DNA of 64,000 nucleotides from Typhlomys cinereus (Eukaryota; Chordata; Mammalia; Rodentia; Platacanthomyidae): NCBI GenBank assembly GCA_023101885.1, contig JALPQD010000005.1, forward strand, positions 5,115,819 to 5,179,818. The letters run 5' to 3'. Position 1 is the stretch's first letter. Every line of letters starts with the position of its first letter. Below the pieces are notes generated by a model, which had not been told where the DNA came from, did not search any database, and was given only the letters and a program-made list of their open reading frames with translations. Below, one piece after another: positions 45,480 to 57,384 of the stretch. The position numbers and the translations under genes are program-made.

Positions 45480-46360
45480 ACTAGCGTGCTCTTTACTTAG
45501 AAGAAAAGATGTAATTAATTAATTGGTTTTGTTGCCACATTGCATGGAGGTCTTGGTCATTCTTCATGGAGAACTTGTATTCTGCAAATGCTCACCCGAA
45601 CAAACCCGTCATGGCTCATGTGACCGGACAAAGAAGACATTTGCTCTCTGCCCGGTATATTCCGAATTTATATGAACATTCTAATGAACGGTCTTATTGT
45701 GTGTGGTTCAATCTCCAGAGGGAAGAGTTTTCTTCTATTTAATCTTAGGAAATAGGATCAGCTCTGCCAAGGTATTATAGAGCCTAAGGAAACCCTTCCT
45801 GTATTTAAATTAAGAGCTGAAAAGTTGCCTAAAGGGGTCTTGCTAATTAGAATTCCGATGGCACCAGCGTGAGAGGGTTTCGGGGTGCATGTGAATCCAC
45901 TTCTCTGCCACTCCTGGTGGGAATCTTGAAGGGATTTTGCATAGTTTCCCTAGGCGGTCAATTACAGACCTCCCTTTCCCAGTAATTTTTGAATTCATTA
46001 TTCTCAAATATCAGAATTCATAAAGGAAACGATATTCTTTAAGCCATGGCATGAGACACAGTGATTCAACTAAAGGTTTAGGAAAAAAAAAACACCTCTC
46101 AAGTATTCTCATCTTCATTCATATTGGGCTTGGGAGACTCTTGTAGGGAACTGACGGCTCTCTATGATGCGAAGCTCCTTGAAGATCTGGGCATGCGTGT
46201 CACACTTCTCTCAAAACACCACACACAATATTCTTATGTAAGAGCAAATATTAAGTGAGTGTTTAGTTAAATTTATTAATGTCTGTTTGCTTGACTATTC
46301 TTCTTGGGTATTCTAGAGATCTCTGATGGAAAAAAAGTTGTTCTAAGATGTGTTCGTGGA
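45480..46360. other. Unassigned, repeat-poor intergenic sequence
   Basis: No gene or repeat recognised. Confidence 0.3.
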
Positions 46361-46365
46361 CTCTT

Positions 46366-46512
46366 TATTTTAAATATTTTCATCTATTTATGGGGGGGGG
46401 GTGTGTCACAGCCTGTGTGTGCAGAAGTTGGTTTTCTCCTTCTACCATGTGAGCTGAGGTCACCAGCTTTGTCCTCAGCCCCCTGCACCCACTGAGCCAT
46501 CTCCCTGGGGCT
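46366..46512 (-). mobile_element. RSINE1/B4-type SINE, truncated
   Basis: 'gaagttggttttctccttct', 'accatgtgagctgaggtcac' and head end 'actgagccatctccctgg'. Confidence 0.6.
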
Positions 46513-46799
46513 CCAGGGACTCTTTTTGTAATTTTAATTGAAATCCATTTTCCCCTTCTCAATAGGGCTTTTCGGTGTCAGGAGACTGCTGGTAAGCTAA
46601 CAGAATGTTCACTTTGAGTTTTCACCCCATCTTAGCTCAATTGAATAAAACAGCAGAGAAGAAAGGGAGCCACAAATAGTTATTTCCAGACATGTTTTTT
46701 ACATGTGGCAATTAATATCCCCAAAGAAAATTAAGTTTAGCATGTTCATGAAACGACCCCTATGGACTTATTGGAGGCGTCAAATAATTTTTTGCTATT

Positions 46800-47045
46800 T
46801 ATTTTATTTTTATTAATTTATTGATATTTTTAGGTTTTACAAATGTATTTTTAAAAACTTTTTGGTGTTGTGTACATGAATTTAGTGAATTTATGACATT
46901 TTCATTCCTTAATCCCCAGTCTCATCCCCCCCCTTTCCCCTTAGAGTCCTTCAATTCCCCTGTCAGGCTTCCTCCTATTCTGTGGGATCCCCTGTGCTTC
47001 ATCTCATTCACATTTGATGACATGGGCCTGACATGATTCATGCTC
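46800..47045 (-). mobile_element. Possible L1 3'-UTR-like fragment
   Basis: A T-rich start, a C-rich tract and 'gatgacatgggcctgacatg'. It resembles the other pyrimidine-rich repeats here. Confidence 0.35.
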
Positions 47046-47107
47046 CAGCAAGTATTCTAGATTAATAATATTTTTAATCATAGTAACAGTAAACAGCAGA
47101 CTGAAAT

Positions 47108-47240
47108 GTTGAAAAGAGATACAGTAATAATAGCTAATGCTTATTGAATACTTATGTGAGCTATGTATTTTTTTTCCACATCTAAGAATTTATTTGGTCC
47201 TCTTAGCCAACCTTGAATTTGGCACTATGATCCCACAAGG
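47108..47240 (-). mobile_element. MIR-like SINE fragment
   Basis: 'aataatagctaatgcttatt' followed by 'gaatacttatgtgagctatg' is the typical MIR end in reverse orientation. Confidence 0.6.
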
Positions 47241-47334
47241 AATTTTGATAGGTGTAAATTGTGGTTAGGCTGGAAGATTGAATTAATCAGTATGGTTCCT
47301 CCAAGTTGTTTTTCTTCTGCCAGTGCCTTTTTTT

Positions 47335-47550
47335 TTTTTTCCACACGTGATGTTCACATGTAACATAAAATTGGCCATTTCAGTTGTTCGTGCACATACG
47401 CCTCCGTGAGTGCGTGTGCTCCTGCGGTCAGAGGACAGCTTTTGGGAGTCAGCTCTCTCCTGCCACCTTGTGGGATGTGGGGATTGAACTTGGGTCATTA
47501 GGTTTGCACTTCAGCTCATTTGCTTGCCCAGTCATTGCATTGGCTCAACC
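47335..47550 (-). mobile_element. RSINE1/B4-type SINE
   Basis: 'ctgcggtcagaggacagctt', 'agtcagctctctcctgccac' and 'ggggattgaacttgggtcat', with a degraded head. Confidence 0.65.
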
Positions 47551-47710
47551 TTTCCGGTGAGCTGTACATAGATAGTTCAGGTGCATCTCCTCCCGCGCAG
47601 TATGTTTAAAGATGTCCCAGCACAGGACACTTGAGTGGGAAACAGGATAGATGGCAATTTCTTGCACGAATCTGCCAAAATGCTATTAAATGATCCAAAA
47701 CTCTGCTTTA

Positions 47711-47996
47711 TGGGCTGGAGAGCTGGCTCGGGGTTAAGCCTGTGCCCCACAGGCAGAAGGTCCTGAGTTTGCATTTGGATCCCATGTAAAAATGCCAGCT
47801 GGAAATGGTGGCAGCCTTTACTTCTGGCCTTGGAGGGAGGAGCCTAGGAAACTCCAGAACAAAACAAAGAGGAGGTAGCAAAGGTAGCATAATCCAGCAT
47901 GATTCTCCCCAAAGGCACCCTAGGACCTCCACAAGCACACATAGTGCCCTCTGATACATATACCCACCCCCCCAGAGCAAAAATAGAAAAAAATAA
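47711..47996 (+). mobile_element. DIP-like SINE
   Basis: Head 'tgggctggagagctggctcg', full body, A-rich tail. The flanking aaaactct (47697-47704 and 47997-48004) is a probable target duplication. Confidence 0.85.
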
Positions 47997-48004
47997 AAAA
48001 CTCT

Positions 48005-48895
48005 ATTTCTCACTGGGGAAAAACAGTGACTTATTTCCTCAAAGCTTCCCTGAACTCTTTCCTACGTTCCCACTTCACAACCTAGAAGGTTGTTGAATAG
48101 AGATCTTGAAACCAATTAAGCTTTTACCTAGACTTTTAAACCAATATTTGCCCCTCTTCATCTCAGTAATATTATGGATTGTACCTTTTGATTCCTTAGG
48201 AACTTTATGGATTAAAAATGTATTTTCAAAAATTAGCTTAAAACTACAAATTAGCTGTCATCCTTCAGCGAATGAACTCAGCCCTTTGATAATCAGCCTT
48301 CGACTTAGGATGAGAAGAACCCCCTTTTAGAGCATACTGCATTCAGTTAGCTGAGTGCTGTATAATTGGGGTGCCATGAGAACTCCACCAAAGAGCGAAT
48401 CAGGAAATTGGGGGTTTATTTTAAAAATCTCAGGGGACTTGGGTCAGGAGGACTTGGCACATAGAAGATGCTCAGTATTTGCTGGATGGACAGAACTGGG
48501 AGGTTTCTGTGCTTGCTCCTTGCATGGCTGAAGCAGAGCTTGCCTGGCTCCACGGCATGGCAGACATTTGAGCTGAGCTGTGCTGACCTCAGTTTCCTAG
48601 ATGCAGCTCCGCCTCAGCTGTGACCTTGAGTCTATGGATGAGTTGTAAGTCTCAGCTGCCTCCCTGTAAAAGGAAGGCGGCGGGCAGTGGTTTTCCAAGT
48701 GTGATTTTATTTTTCACACTCAGTCTTACATGAAAGTCTAGTATACCTAGCAGGAAAAAATAGACTTCTTGGCTTAGATCCAAGGAGGCGGCTTGGTGCC
48801 TGCTGGCTCTGTCCCCCTGTGGCCTCCGCGCACGGTCAGAGAGAGGCTAGCCTTAATGACCTGGTGGTCGCGCTCCAGCTGGGACATTTGAGGAC
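48005..48895. other. Unassigned intergenic sequence
   Basis: No gene or repeat recognised. Confidence 0.3.
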
Positions 48896-48899
48896 AGTG

Positions 48900-49318
48900 T
48901 TAATAATCAGTGTCACAAGGAGCTTGTCTGGAGGCCTGTGGAGGGCACTTGAGGACACATTTTGAGGAGTACTTCTTCAGAGAGCCATCTTCACCCCTCA
49001 AACCTCCTTCTGCCCTTACATTCTCCATCTCAGTGAGAGCCAGGGGATGATCCAAACCTCACTGCTCACCGGCCATGGAGCTCCGGCCGCGTGCAGCGAG
49101 TCACCAGCTCCTGTCCGACTAGCAAACATGTGCCTTATCTCCGATCCCAAAGCTCAGACCTGGCAAGCTCTGACCTTCAGCTCCCTCTGACCACACGCCT
49201 GTGCATAGTGTCTTCCCACTATTCTCCTCTCTAAAATAAACCCAGTCTCTCTGGGACAGCAGAGCTCCTGTTGGTCTTCTCCGCCCTTGGATTACTGTGA
49301 TTCTCCTCTAGAATTCCC
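48900..49318 (+). mobile_element. Possible LTR-like block
   Basis: 'ctaaaataaacccagtctct' (AATAAA near 49235) is followed by a 'gcagagctcctgttggtctt' stretch and a 'ccctaaca' end, consistent with R/U5 of an LTR. No TATA box or second copy was found. Confidence 0.35.
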
Positions 49319-49319
49319 T

Positions 49320-49440
49320 AACAGATCTCACTATTTAAGCTTACTATGTTACATATGCTGGCCTCAGATTTATGGCAATCTTCCTGCCTCAATCTCCCAA
49401 GTGCTAGGATTACTAGTGTAGGCCACTACGCTTGGCTCTA
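49320..49440 (-). mobile_element. B1-like SINE, old
   Basis: 'cttcctgcctcaatctccca' and 'agtgctaggattactagtgt' with 'ggccactacgcttggct' are a reverse B1. Confidence 0.72.
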
Positions 49441-49448
49441 ACTTGCAT

Positions 49449-49449
49449 T

Positions 49450-49493
<44 letters not shown>
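49449..49493. repeat. A run followed by (TA)n
   Basis: About 14 A then about 15 TA units. Confidence 0.93.
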
Positions 49494-49495
<2 letters not shown>

Positions 49496-49506
49496 TATGC
49501 AGGTAC

Positions 49507-49530
49507 GATTTCTGTTGTAGCCTACTTATT

Positions 49531-49586
<56 letters not shown>

Positions 49587-49712
49587 CATGCCTATCATGA
49601 CACAGGTAGAAGTCAGAGGACCTTCTACTATTTTGGCTTCCAGGAATTGAACTCAGGTCTTCAGGTTTGTGAGCAGGTGTCTTACCTGCACCGCTCTCTT
49701 GCTGACTCTTTG
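49507..49712 (-). mobile_element. RSINE1/B4-type SINE with (GA)n
   Basis: (GA)n at 49534-49580, then 'gtagaagtcagaggaccttc', 'ccaggaattgaactcaggtc' and a degraded head. Confidence 0.72.
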
Positions 49713-50229
49713 TAGAAGCCTTTGATGCTCTGTGGGATGACCTAAGAGTCCTGCTGTGTCTCATGAGAGCTCGTTGCTTTCATGTTGCAATAAAATTCTC
49801 TAGATAGAACTATCTCCTTCACTACATTGTAATTCATTGGAAACCAAGTCTTGTTTCTTTTCATGCCTCTTGATGTCCAGAGGCCCTAGTGTGTGGCATA
49901 CCCTGGTCTTGGCTGGGTTTCCCATGGCATTGGCATAGAGATGAAAGTGGTCTCAGGAATAAATGCAGGGCTCATGTGAAATACAATAATTTTAAAATTT
50001 AAAAGCCAATTTGTTATATAAAACTACCTTACTGTTTACCATAAAGCTATTTAAGCTTTGAGAGAACTACTTTCTTTTCCTCTTAATGAACTGTATCGTT
50101 TGAGAAAAGTCAAAACACACAAGTGAAAGATTTTGAATCGATTCATTCAAGTAACCCTCTAGGTCTTTCTGAGTAAATTTCCAGTTATTTCTTTGCCCTT
50201 CTATGGGTCTCTATAACAGTCAATGCCTA

Positions 50230-50690
50230 GCATGTCTCCTCTTGCTGGCACATGTAGAAATCTGCTAGTACAGTTGTTTTTCTCACCATGTCATCCAGAG
50301 TCTCTCGGACTGGCAGCTGTGTTCTCTGTTCCCCACGTGGCATTTTGTGTAAATGGGTGGGCAATCCCTCTGGGATGACCTTGACCCAGAAAGTGCAGGC
50401 GAAACATGACTGTCTTCCAGGCAGAAGTCCTGAGGGGCTGCGGAGCGGGATTTGAGGCCCTGGGCCTCTTTGTGGAGTGCGCACACCTACCTCGAGTGGG
50501 AGAGACAAAGGCCTGCACGGTCCGCCATGCCCACCACACCCCATAGCCGCTGCCGCCCACACAGCAGCAGTAGGGACGGCCGCCCCAGGAAGCTGAGAAG
50601 CAGCTCCACCATCCCGATGGGGCTGCCTGCTGGCGTTCTGGGGTGCTTGCTGAACTTGGACCCTGAGAAATTCTTGGGTTGCCACTTCGT
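50230..50690. other. GC-rich unassigned block with open frames
   Basis: A locally CpG-rich stretch (about 50420-50630) in AT-rich surroundings. A 152-codon - strand frame begins at GTG with an in-frame stop just upstream and matches no family I know. Overlapping frames on both strands reflect GC content. It may be a diverged processed pseudogene or simply GC-rich sequence. Confidence 0.3.
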
Positions 50691-50885
50691 ATTAGTGCAT
50701 TTTGTTAAGTGACAAAGCCGAATCTGTCACAACACGAGCCAAACAAAACGAAGATTCGCCAGCCCATCTGTCCGCGTGGAGCATCCCTTTTAACTAGTCT
50801 GTGGTAAGCATTGTTCTCAAGCAAACAGGTAATTATTGTTCTTCATGCAGAAAATGAACGTGACATTTGGAATATGTCTGCTGAC

Positions 50886-50887
<2 letters not shown>

Positions 50888-50925
<38 letters not shown>
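50888..50925. repeat. (TA)n microsatellite
   Basis: About 17 TA units after TATACA. Confidence 0.93.
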
Positions 50926-50929
<4 letters not shown>

Positions 50930-51370
50930 TTCTTCCACAGCATTCATAGAGCACAGCATTCATAGACTGGCCTGTAAGGAACCACCCGGGCAGTAGCCCG
51001 TGTACATCCTTGCTTTTCAGCGATGGAATAGCTGGAGCTTGCTACAGCTGAAGCAACAGCTGAGTTCCACCAGGGGCTGCTGTTGAACTTCTAAAAAAGA
51101 TCATATGTTGGAGAAGAAGGTGGGGACTGCAGGGAGGGAAGGAAAGGGATGGAGAGGGGGAGCTTGGGGGGAGGGGGAGGAATGGAAAAAAGAAATCTTG
51201 GAAGCAAACCTGACATTTCTGTCTGGGGTGAGGCACGCTTTGCTGCTACCCACGTGCAATGTTTCGGAAGTGTCAGTAATAAATACTTCCATCAGGAATC
51301 TTCGTATTCCACGTCTCTACTTATCATACTCCAAAGAGACTCATACAAAGACATAGCTGTCAGGGTCTAA
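50930..51370. other. Unassigned, includes G/A-rich tract 51117-51185
   Basis: The purine-rich tract is 'ggagaggggg'-like. No gene recognised. Confidence 0.35.
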
Positions 51371-52969
51371 TTTTGGATCTGAAAACTATGGCGTTTGTCA
51401 GACATCTTCTCCCATGTGTGGTATTTATCTTCTCTCACAAACAAACCGAGTGCAGGGTTTTTAATTAATTTCCAAGTGTCTCCCATGGTAATTTTCTCTC
51501 TAATATATTAATACGATGATTTAAACCTTGGTTCAGAGCAGACTTTCGGCTGGAAATCACTGAAGGCTTAGATGGAGTTTCACGTTATCGATAAGCTCCA
51601 TGTTCGTTGGTTTGCAGGGGATTGATAAACTTGCCCTTTCCTCATCTTTATTTTTAGAAGCATCAATGGGATTTTTTTTTTTTATCTCTTTTAAGTACAT
51701 TAAGGAAATCGAGGGTGAGCTGACTTTGTTATTTTTCTTCTTTTGATTGAAGGAAGTTCTCAGGGTGTTTCTTGTATTACTTATGGAGATGTACTTCAAA
51801 AAAGTTCTCGATTTGATGATGAAGGACTGAATTTTATTCTTTAAATATTCCCCTTTGGAAAAAAAAAAAAACCTGGGTGTTTCTTTAAAGGCATCAGAAA
51901 AAGATCACTGAAAGAGGGACACCCCTGAAGTACACAAATCATCCTGGGGGGATCAGTAAGTGAATGTATTTCTTTTTCCTTGCCTGATATCGTTTTTTAT
52001 AGAAAATGCGGAATGAGAAACACAGCGTAAAAGTTTTAGGAATAAGAATAATCTAAAGGCATGATATGTTTCTTAAACAGCATATTTTAAAAAGCAAATG
52101 GACTTGTGTTCATTGATAGATATAACTATTTTATGATGTGTGTATAGATATATATTCTCTAAAGCACCATATTACACATGAGACATACAATATGATCTTT
52201 CAAGTAAAATAAATACATTTGAGAGACAAAAAAAATGAAAATGAAAACAACATATTTCAGAAGTAGCCACGTTCTGAAGTCTTTATTTATTTTTGGTAAT
52301 GCTTATGTCTGTATTTAACATTATTATACTCCCAGCTCAAAGGTTGCTTCAGATTTCATAAAGATTTTTTTTTCTCCACTCACCTTTAAGATATTTGATT
52401 ACCGGGGTGATAGGGTGGTTCTGGAAGAAATATTTCTCTCTCTCTAAAAAAAACATTTAAACTCACTGGAAAATCATAGCACTATAAGAAAGTTCCTAGA
52501 ATTTTTCTGAAGATTTTAATTACTGGCAATTAAAGTTTAAATCATTGAAAATACATGAAACTCCTTCTTATAGGTCTGGAGATTACATGTGTGTATGTGT
52601 GTGTGTGTATGTGTTCTCTGCTAGGATTGCTTTCTTCTTCTTTGCAATCTCTGACACCTGTAATATAAACCATTCTTTCCCCCAGATCCATTAGGCAAAT
52701 TTAATAACCAAATATAACTAGTGAAAAGTGAATTTTTAAAGTTCAGTCCTTTACTGGGTGGCTGAATGTAAGCGCCACGGAAATCAACCTTTTATACACC
52801 GATTGCTTCTGACAGTTTTTATTTTATGTGATTTCCAAGGACTGGTATAGAGATGCTTCTTAATTGAAATGGTTCTCCTCTTTTGGTTTTTTATTTTATT
52901 GTCCTTTCCTTCTTAACATCTCGCACGTTACATTAGGAGCTGTTCTCGTGAAATGACAGCTCTCTCAGA

Positions 52970-53190
52970 GCCCACGGAGGATGCAGATAGACGGGCACCT
53001 CTGCGCTCAGGCAGGCTGCTTGGCGCCCGCCCGCATGATGGGCGCCCGCCCGCGTGATGGGTGCGTCACCTCCGGACGCACCGTAAACTGCAGGTTAATC
53101 AGCGAGGACCGGCTCCTGTCAATTCTCCCCTGGCCCGCGTGCTGTCCGAGAGCAGGCAAGCGAGGCGCTCTCTCCTCTGCGCTCTGCACC
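52970..53190. promoter_or_regulatory. Isolated CpG-dense patch (orphan CpG-island-like)
   Basis: I count about 21 CpG in roughly 200 bp inside AT-rich, CpG-poor DNA. It contains a 19-bp direct repeat ggcgcccgcccgcRtgat (53022-53039 and 53041-53058) and a CRE-like TGCGTCACC just after. There is no coding gene beside it. It may be the promoter of a non-coding transcript or a developmental CpG element; both are inference. Confidence 0.5.
53022..53058. repeat. 19-bp GC-rich direct repeat
   Basis: Two units differing at one base (cgcAtgat / cgcGtgat), 19 bp apart, within the CpG patch. Confidence 0.9.
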
Positions 53191-54654
53191 TAACAGAGCA
53201 GCTCAACTTTTTAGCTGGAAATTATATTTTCTCTCGGCTGGGAGGGGAAAGACGACTTCTGTCATTTAGGAGTGTTTCAAAGCGTCCTGGCAGAGTCTCC
53301 CCCTGCACCCCAAGTGCATCCTTTTCCACCAGAGCACTCTGCAAAGTGGAAAGCCCAGCATCTCGGGCAAACAGTCTCAAAGAAAATGCCATTCGCCTTC
53401 CTGTGATGCGGTGGAGTTAGACAAGGACTGTTTCTTTTTGCTGGGGTGGGTTGGGGGAGGAGGAGGAGGCAACGTACTTCTATCAGTCAGTGGAAATAAC
53501 CCAGGCTAAGATGCAGAAATATGATAGCACAGTCAGGAACAGCGCAGCCCAGCAGCCCGTCCTCGTTAGAGGAAGAAAGGAGGCATTTCATACTGGGACC
53601 CTTGTTTTCTAGCTCGGCCTAACTCTTCGGAACTCCACAATGCAAGATCCGAAATTGGAGCCAATTACCATAATATGTGGTGGTTTGGTGGGAGCATGTT
53701 CTACATCAGACAGTTAAAAGGTTTTATTGCTATTAGGGGCATGTTAATGCCCTTGATAATGTCTCTACTTGCTTTGTAATGTCTCTTGTTGAAGTATAGA
53801 ATTCTTTTATCTTCTTATTACATTATGCAAAAAACTTGAATTGAAAAGATATTTGCAGGAACATTTAAAGTAGTGCCTCAATCAGCTTCAAAGAAGAGAA
53901 AATGTTCTCAGAATAGCTTATAAAAGGATAACTGTCAGTTTTATTTTGGATGAACAAAGGCAGCAACGTAAAAAGCACTTTATTGTAAAAGCATACTGTG
54001 CAATTCAATAAATATGCCATATAAATATAAAAGAGAAGAAAGTTCATAATTATCTTATGACTTAAATGTAATTTAAGTAATACCTTTAAAACGCATCCAG
54101 CGATGAAATGCTCTTTTTCTACTAGGATCTGAGTTCTAGCCTGTGAATCCCCACGAGGCGATCGCTGTCTTTGATAACGTAAGGATTTGAATGGATTAGT
54201 CATGGTCCTGTTTTTAATATATCTTGGGAAGATACAGAAAGGAATACGTGGAGGAAACATTTGCAGAAATTTCAACGAACACTTCATGGTGCAGGCATTT
54301 TGAAATGGTTTGCTTTTTCTGAACATAACTCGATTGTTTCTCTCCCTGCCAGAGCTATGATAAGACAGTTTGGGATTTGAATAGAACTGCATTGTGATCT
54401 GGAGTGCTGTTCCCAAGTGTTTTGTGTTATGGTAGGAAAAAAATCAACCTGTGCCATGATTTCTGGACTTTTAGAATCAGAGTGCTTTATTCATTAAGAA
54501 TGCTTATGTTTCCCTTATAATTAGAATATTTGTGTTAGCTTGTAAACAAAGTTTTTAACCTTATTTTTCAAATATGTCTCCTAAGTTTTAAACCTAACCT
54601 GATAAGTACCACAGAGGTGATTCTTTTTGGTCATGTTCAGACATCTGCAATTTG

Positions 54655-54752
54655 ATATTCTATTTTTTTGTGGGGGGGGAGACACTGGAATTTGAACCTA
54701 GGGTCTCACAGATACTAGGCAAGTGCTCTACCTCTGAGCTGTGTCCCCAGTG
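54655..54752 (-). mobile_element. ID-like tRNA-derived SINE, old
   Basis: 'ggaatttgaacctagggtct' and 'gtgctctacctctgagctgt' with 'gtccccag' are the reverse of an ID/tRNA-type SINE. Confidence 0.65.
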
Positions 54753-54759
54753 TGCACTA

Positions 54760-55215
54760 TCTGTTTGAAGGAAACAGTCGGATCTAGAATATGGAAAACA
54801 ATATAACATTTTCATAATAGGAAAAACCATCCATGGAATTCAAATTTTCTGTAATGCATGTTTCTACACATACGGGGTTGTATCTACGCATGTATCTAGG
54901 TCCCTACATGTGGAAGCTAGGTGACAGATAGTTGCTGACTATAGTTAAAGTTTAAACCAAAAAAAGAAAAAAAATCCTTCTCAGTAAAAGTTTGTATTCT
55001 GCTTTGTGACCCGAAAGAGATGTGTTACTCCTTATTAATAGTGATACACGTTTTTTTCCCAGGCTCAGTTCTTTCGAGATTCAAAAAATTCCATCTGAAG
55101 TCAGATAAGCAGGCTAATTCACCTCCTCTTACCATCCTTGTATATCAAATTCTATTAATGCTCTAACATTTCTATGAAATTATTTAAAAATGCAAATATA
55201 GCACCTTGTAACAAA
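54760..55215. other. Unassigned intergenic sequence
   Basis: No gene or repeat recognised. Confidence 0.3.
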
Positions 55216-55221
55216 AAATCA

Positions 55222-55316
55222 GGGCTGGAGAGATGGCTCAGGATTAAGACTCTGTGTCACAAGCAGAAGGTCCTGAGTTCAGATCCCAGTTCCCACTTAA
55301 AAAACTCCAGGTGGAT
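55222..55316 (+). mobile_element. DIP-like SINE, 3'-truncated
   Basis: Head 'agggctggagagatggctca' and 'tcctgagttcagatcccagt'; the body stops after 'aaactccaggtgga'. Confidence 0.8.
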
Positions 55317-55319
55317 TTT

Positions 55320-56165
55320 CTGACAAGGTCTTAAAACCTCTGGCTGTGCACCACTCCAAAGCCCCCATCTCATGAAGTAGAGCAGCATCTTGGGAGGGTC
55401 TTTCTTTAAGTACTGGACATTCCACTAGACATGATGCATAGAGAATTTAGGCCATGGGTGTTCCATAGACTTTACAGGTCACACTCTGAAGAACCTAAAA
55501 GTAGAGTTCAGCTCTCTCCACATTTGCCTTACATTGAGAACTTTGTCTACTAGTGAAGAGCTTTAAGTGGTCGACACTGAGAAATCTCAGCTGTTTAGTT
55601 GACACTCATCTCTTTTATTTTACACTTAAACATATTTAAATCCAGAATTTAACAGAGTCTAATATAGAGAAATGTGAGATATATGAAAATAAGAAATTAA
55701 TGTAAGGAAAATAGGAAAGTAAGCTATTTAGACTATAACTGTATTCCTAAGATTCAGAGGCTACTCGCTGCTGATACCTTGGTGTAGCTGTGTATTCGTG
55801 TCTGTGCACTATATTAGGAGACCATGGCGTGCCCTGCCCGCAGGACTGGAGTTTTCACCTCAGTGGCATTATGGAGGAAATTTTTTGTTGTGTTCATAAA
55901 AAGAAGTTGGCAAAACATGGCTTTATACCTCAGCATGAAAATGTGCTTTCAGAATGTAAATGGCACTGTTTGGTTATGGCGCTGATGTTATTAGTGAGAG
56001 CAGGTGGTTGGTCTCTACAGCTCCGGTAATGTAATGGGACACAGTGAGGTTTCTTGTTATCTAAAGGTTTATTTAGAATCTCAATTGGCTGGTGCAAAGT
56101 AATTCAGATTAAAATAAAAACAAATCAAAACAAAAACCAAACCAAACCAACCAACCTAACCAAAC
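55320..56165. other. Unassigned intergenic sequence
   Basis: No gene recognised. A (CAAAA)/(CCAA)-type low-complexity stretch is at 56115-56167. Confidence 0.3.
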
Positions 56166-56167
56166 AA

Positions 56168-56302
56168 AACACCAGGTGGAAATGGCAGCGGCCTGCACTC
56201 TGGCCTGGTGGGTGGAGCCTGGGAAATCCCAGAGCAAAGCAAGAAGGAGCAATCCAGAATGATTCCCGAAGTCATATTTGGTCCTCCACAGGGACACATA
56301 GT

Positions 56303-56357
<55 letters not shown>

Positions 56358-56381
56358 AATAAGTAAAATATTTTAAAAAAT
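56168..56381 (+). mobile_element. DIP-like SINE, 5'-truncated
   Basis: Begins in the body ('accaggtggaaatggcagcg'). Continues 'ggtgggtggagcctgggaaa' and 'gtcctccacagggacacata', with (TC)n(AC)n at 56308-56357 and an A-rich tail. Confidence 0.8.
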
Positions 56382-56389
56382 CAGTTCAT

Positions 56390-57225
56390 AACTCTGTGAC
56401 ATCATTTCGCTAGCAACTTATTTCTCACGACTCTTGTACGCCATGCCTAATTCGTGGAAAGAATTCCCTCTTCGTTTCTGTGGGCCCCATGCACATGCTT
56501 GGTAGGAGCCGTACTTAGCTGCTACTCTCAGAGAGACCCCATTTTCTCTTGGCCTGCTTGTGAACACTCTCACTTTTAAAGGACAAGGAAAATTATCTCC
56601 TAAAACAAATTTAATAACAACAGAACTTCTGAAGATTTAGAAAATGTGGAACTCCTAAGTTATTGGACTATGGGAAAAAAACTGTAATTTATAACCAGCA
56701 AGTTAGTATGTTGTACACATCTGCGTACTGTTTCAGAAAATAAAGGTTGTTACCATAGCAACTGCCACATAATATGGAACATACGTTATTTGTGAGATGC
56801 CAGACTTTGTGCTAAAAAAGGAAAAAAACTTCCTCCTTGTGGTTGCTTCTGATGCATCTACCTTCTTCTACTGTGGCAAGGAATGGGCTCCATAAGAATC
56901 TAGTCACCCCCACCCCAATATTTATTTTCATTTTCTCATACTTTTGGGGTTAGTTCTCACTACTGTGTTAGCCTAGTGTTATTATGATTTGATGACCACC
57001 ACCAAGACATTCTCTCACCCACTCTTATTTGGTTAATTTGTAAGGAATTCAGAGTTTGTTTTTCAATAGCAGCATAGGCAGTAAAGATACCTTCAGTGAC
57101 CATGAATTCTCCAGGAATTGGAGTCCATGAAACTGTGCATCCCAGAAGTCCTTCTTGCCACATCTTGCTCTTCTCACAGTGTTAAGAAGAATAACAAACA
57201 CACCAGTCTTCAAACAAAACTAAAA
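56390..57225. other. Unassigned intergenic sequence
   Basis: No gene or repeat recognised. Confidence 0.3.
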
Positions 57226-57227
57226 AC

Positions 57228-57380
57228 CTACTTTTACTTTGAGGGAGGGTCTTACTTGATAGGCCACGCTGTCCCTAGGACTTAACTAGGTAGCCCAGGA
57301 TCACTCAAAACTGCAGTGATCCACCTACTTTAGCCTTGTAAGTGCTTGGATTACAGACAGAAGTCGCCATACCCAGCTTC
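57228..57380 (-). mobile_element. B1-like SINE
   Basis: 'gagggagggtcttacttgat', 'tccacctactttagccttgt' and 'gtgcttggattacagacaga' are a reverse B1. Confidence 0.68.
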
Positions 57381-57384
57381 TGCT

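Larger units (their letters stand above)
51380..54650. other. 3.3-kb repeat-poor block (candidate conserved regulatory region)
   Basis: The longest stretch in the window without a recognisable SINE, L1 or long microsatellite (only a short GT patch near 52590). AT-rich on both sides of the CpG-dense patch at 52970-53190. The long - strand frame 53865-54416 starts at TTG and resembles nothing known. Confidence 0.4.

Noticed and set aside
53865..54416. Longest open frame in the window (183 codons, - strand)
   Set aside because: Starts at TTG, lies in AT-rich non-coding DNA, has no domain or family I recognise, and no splice or promoter context.
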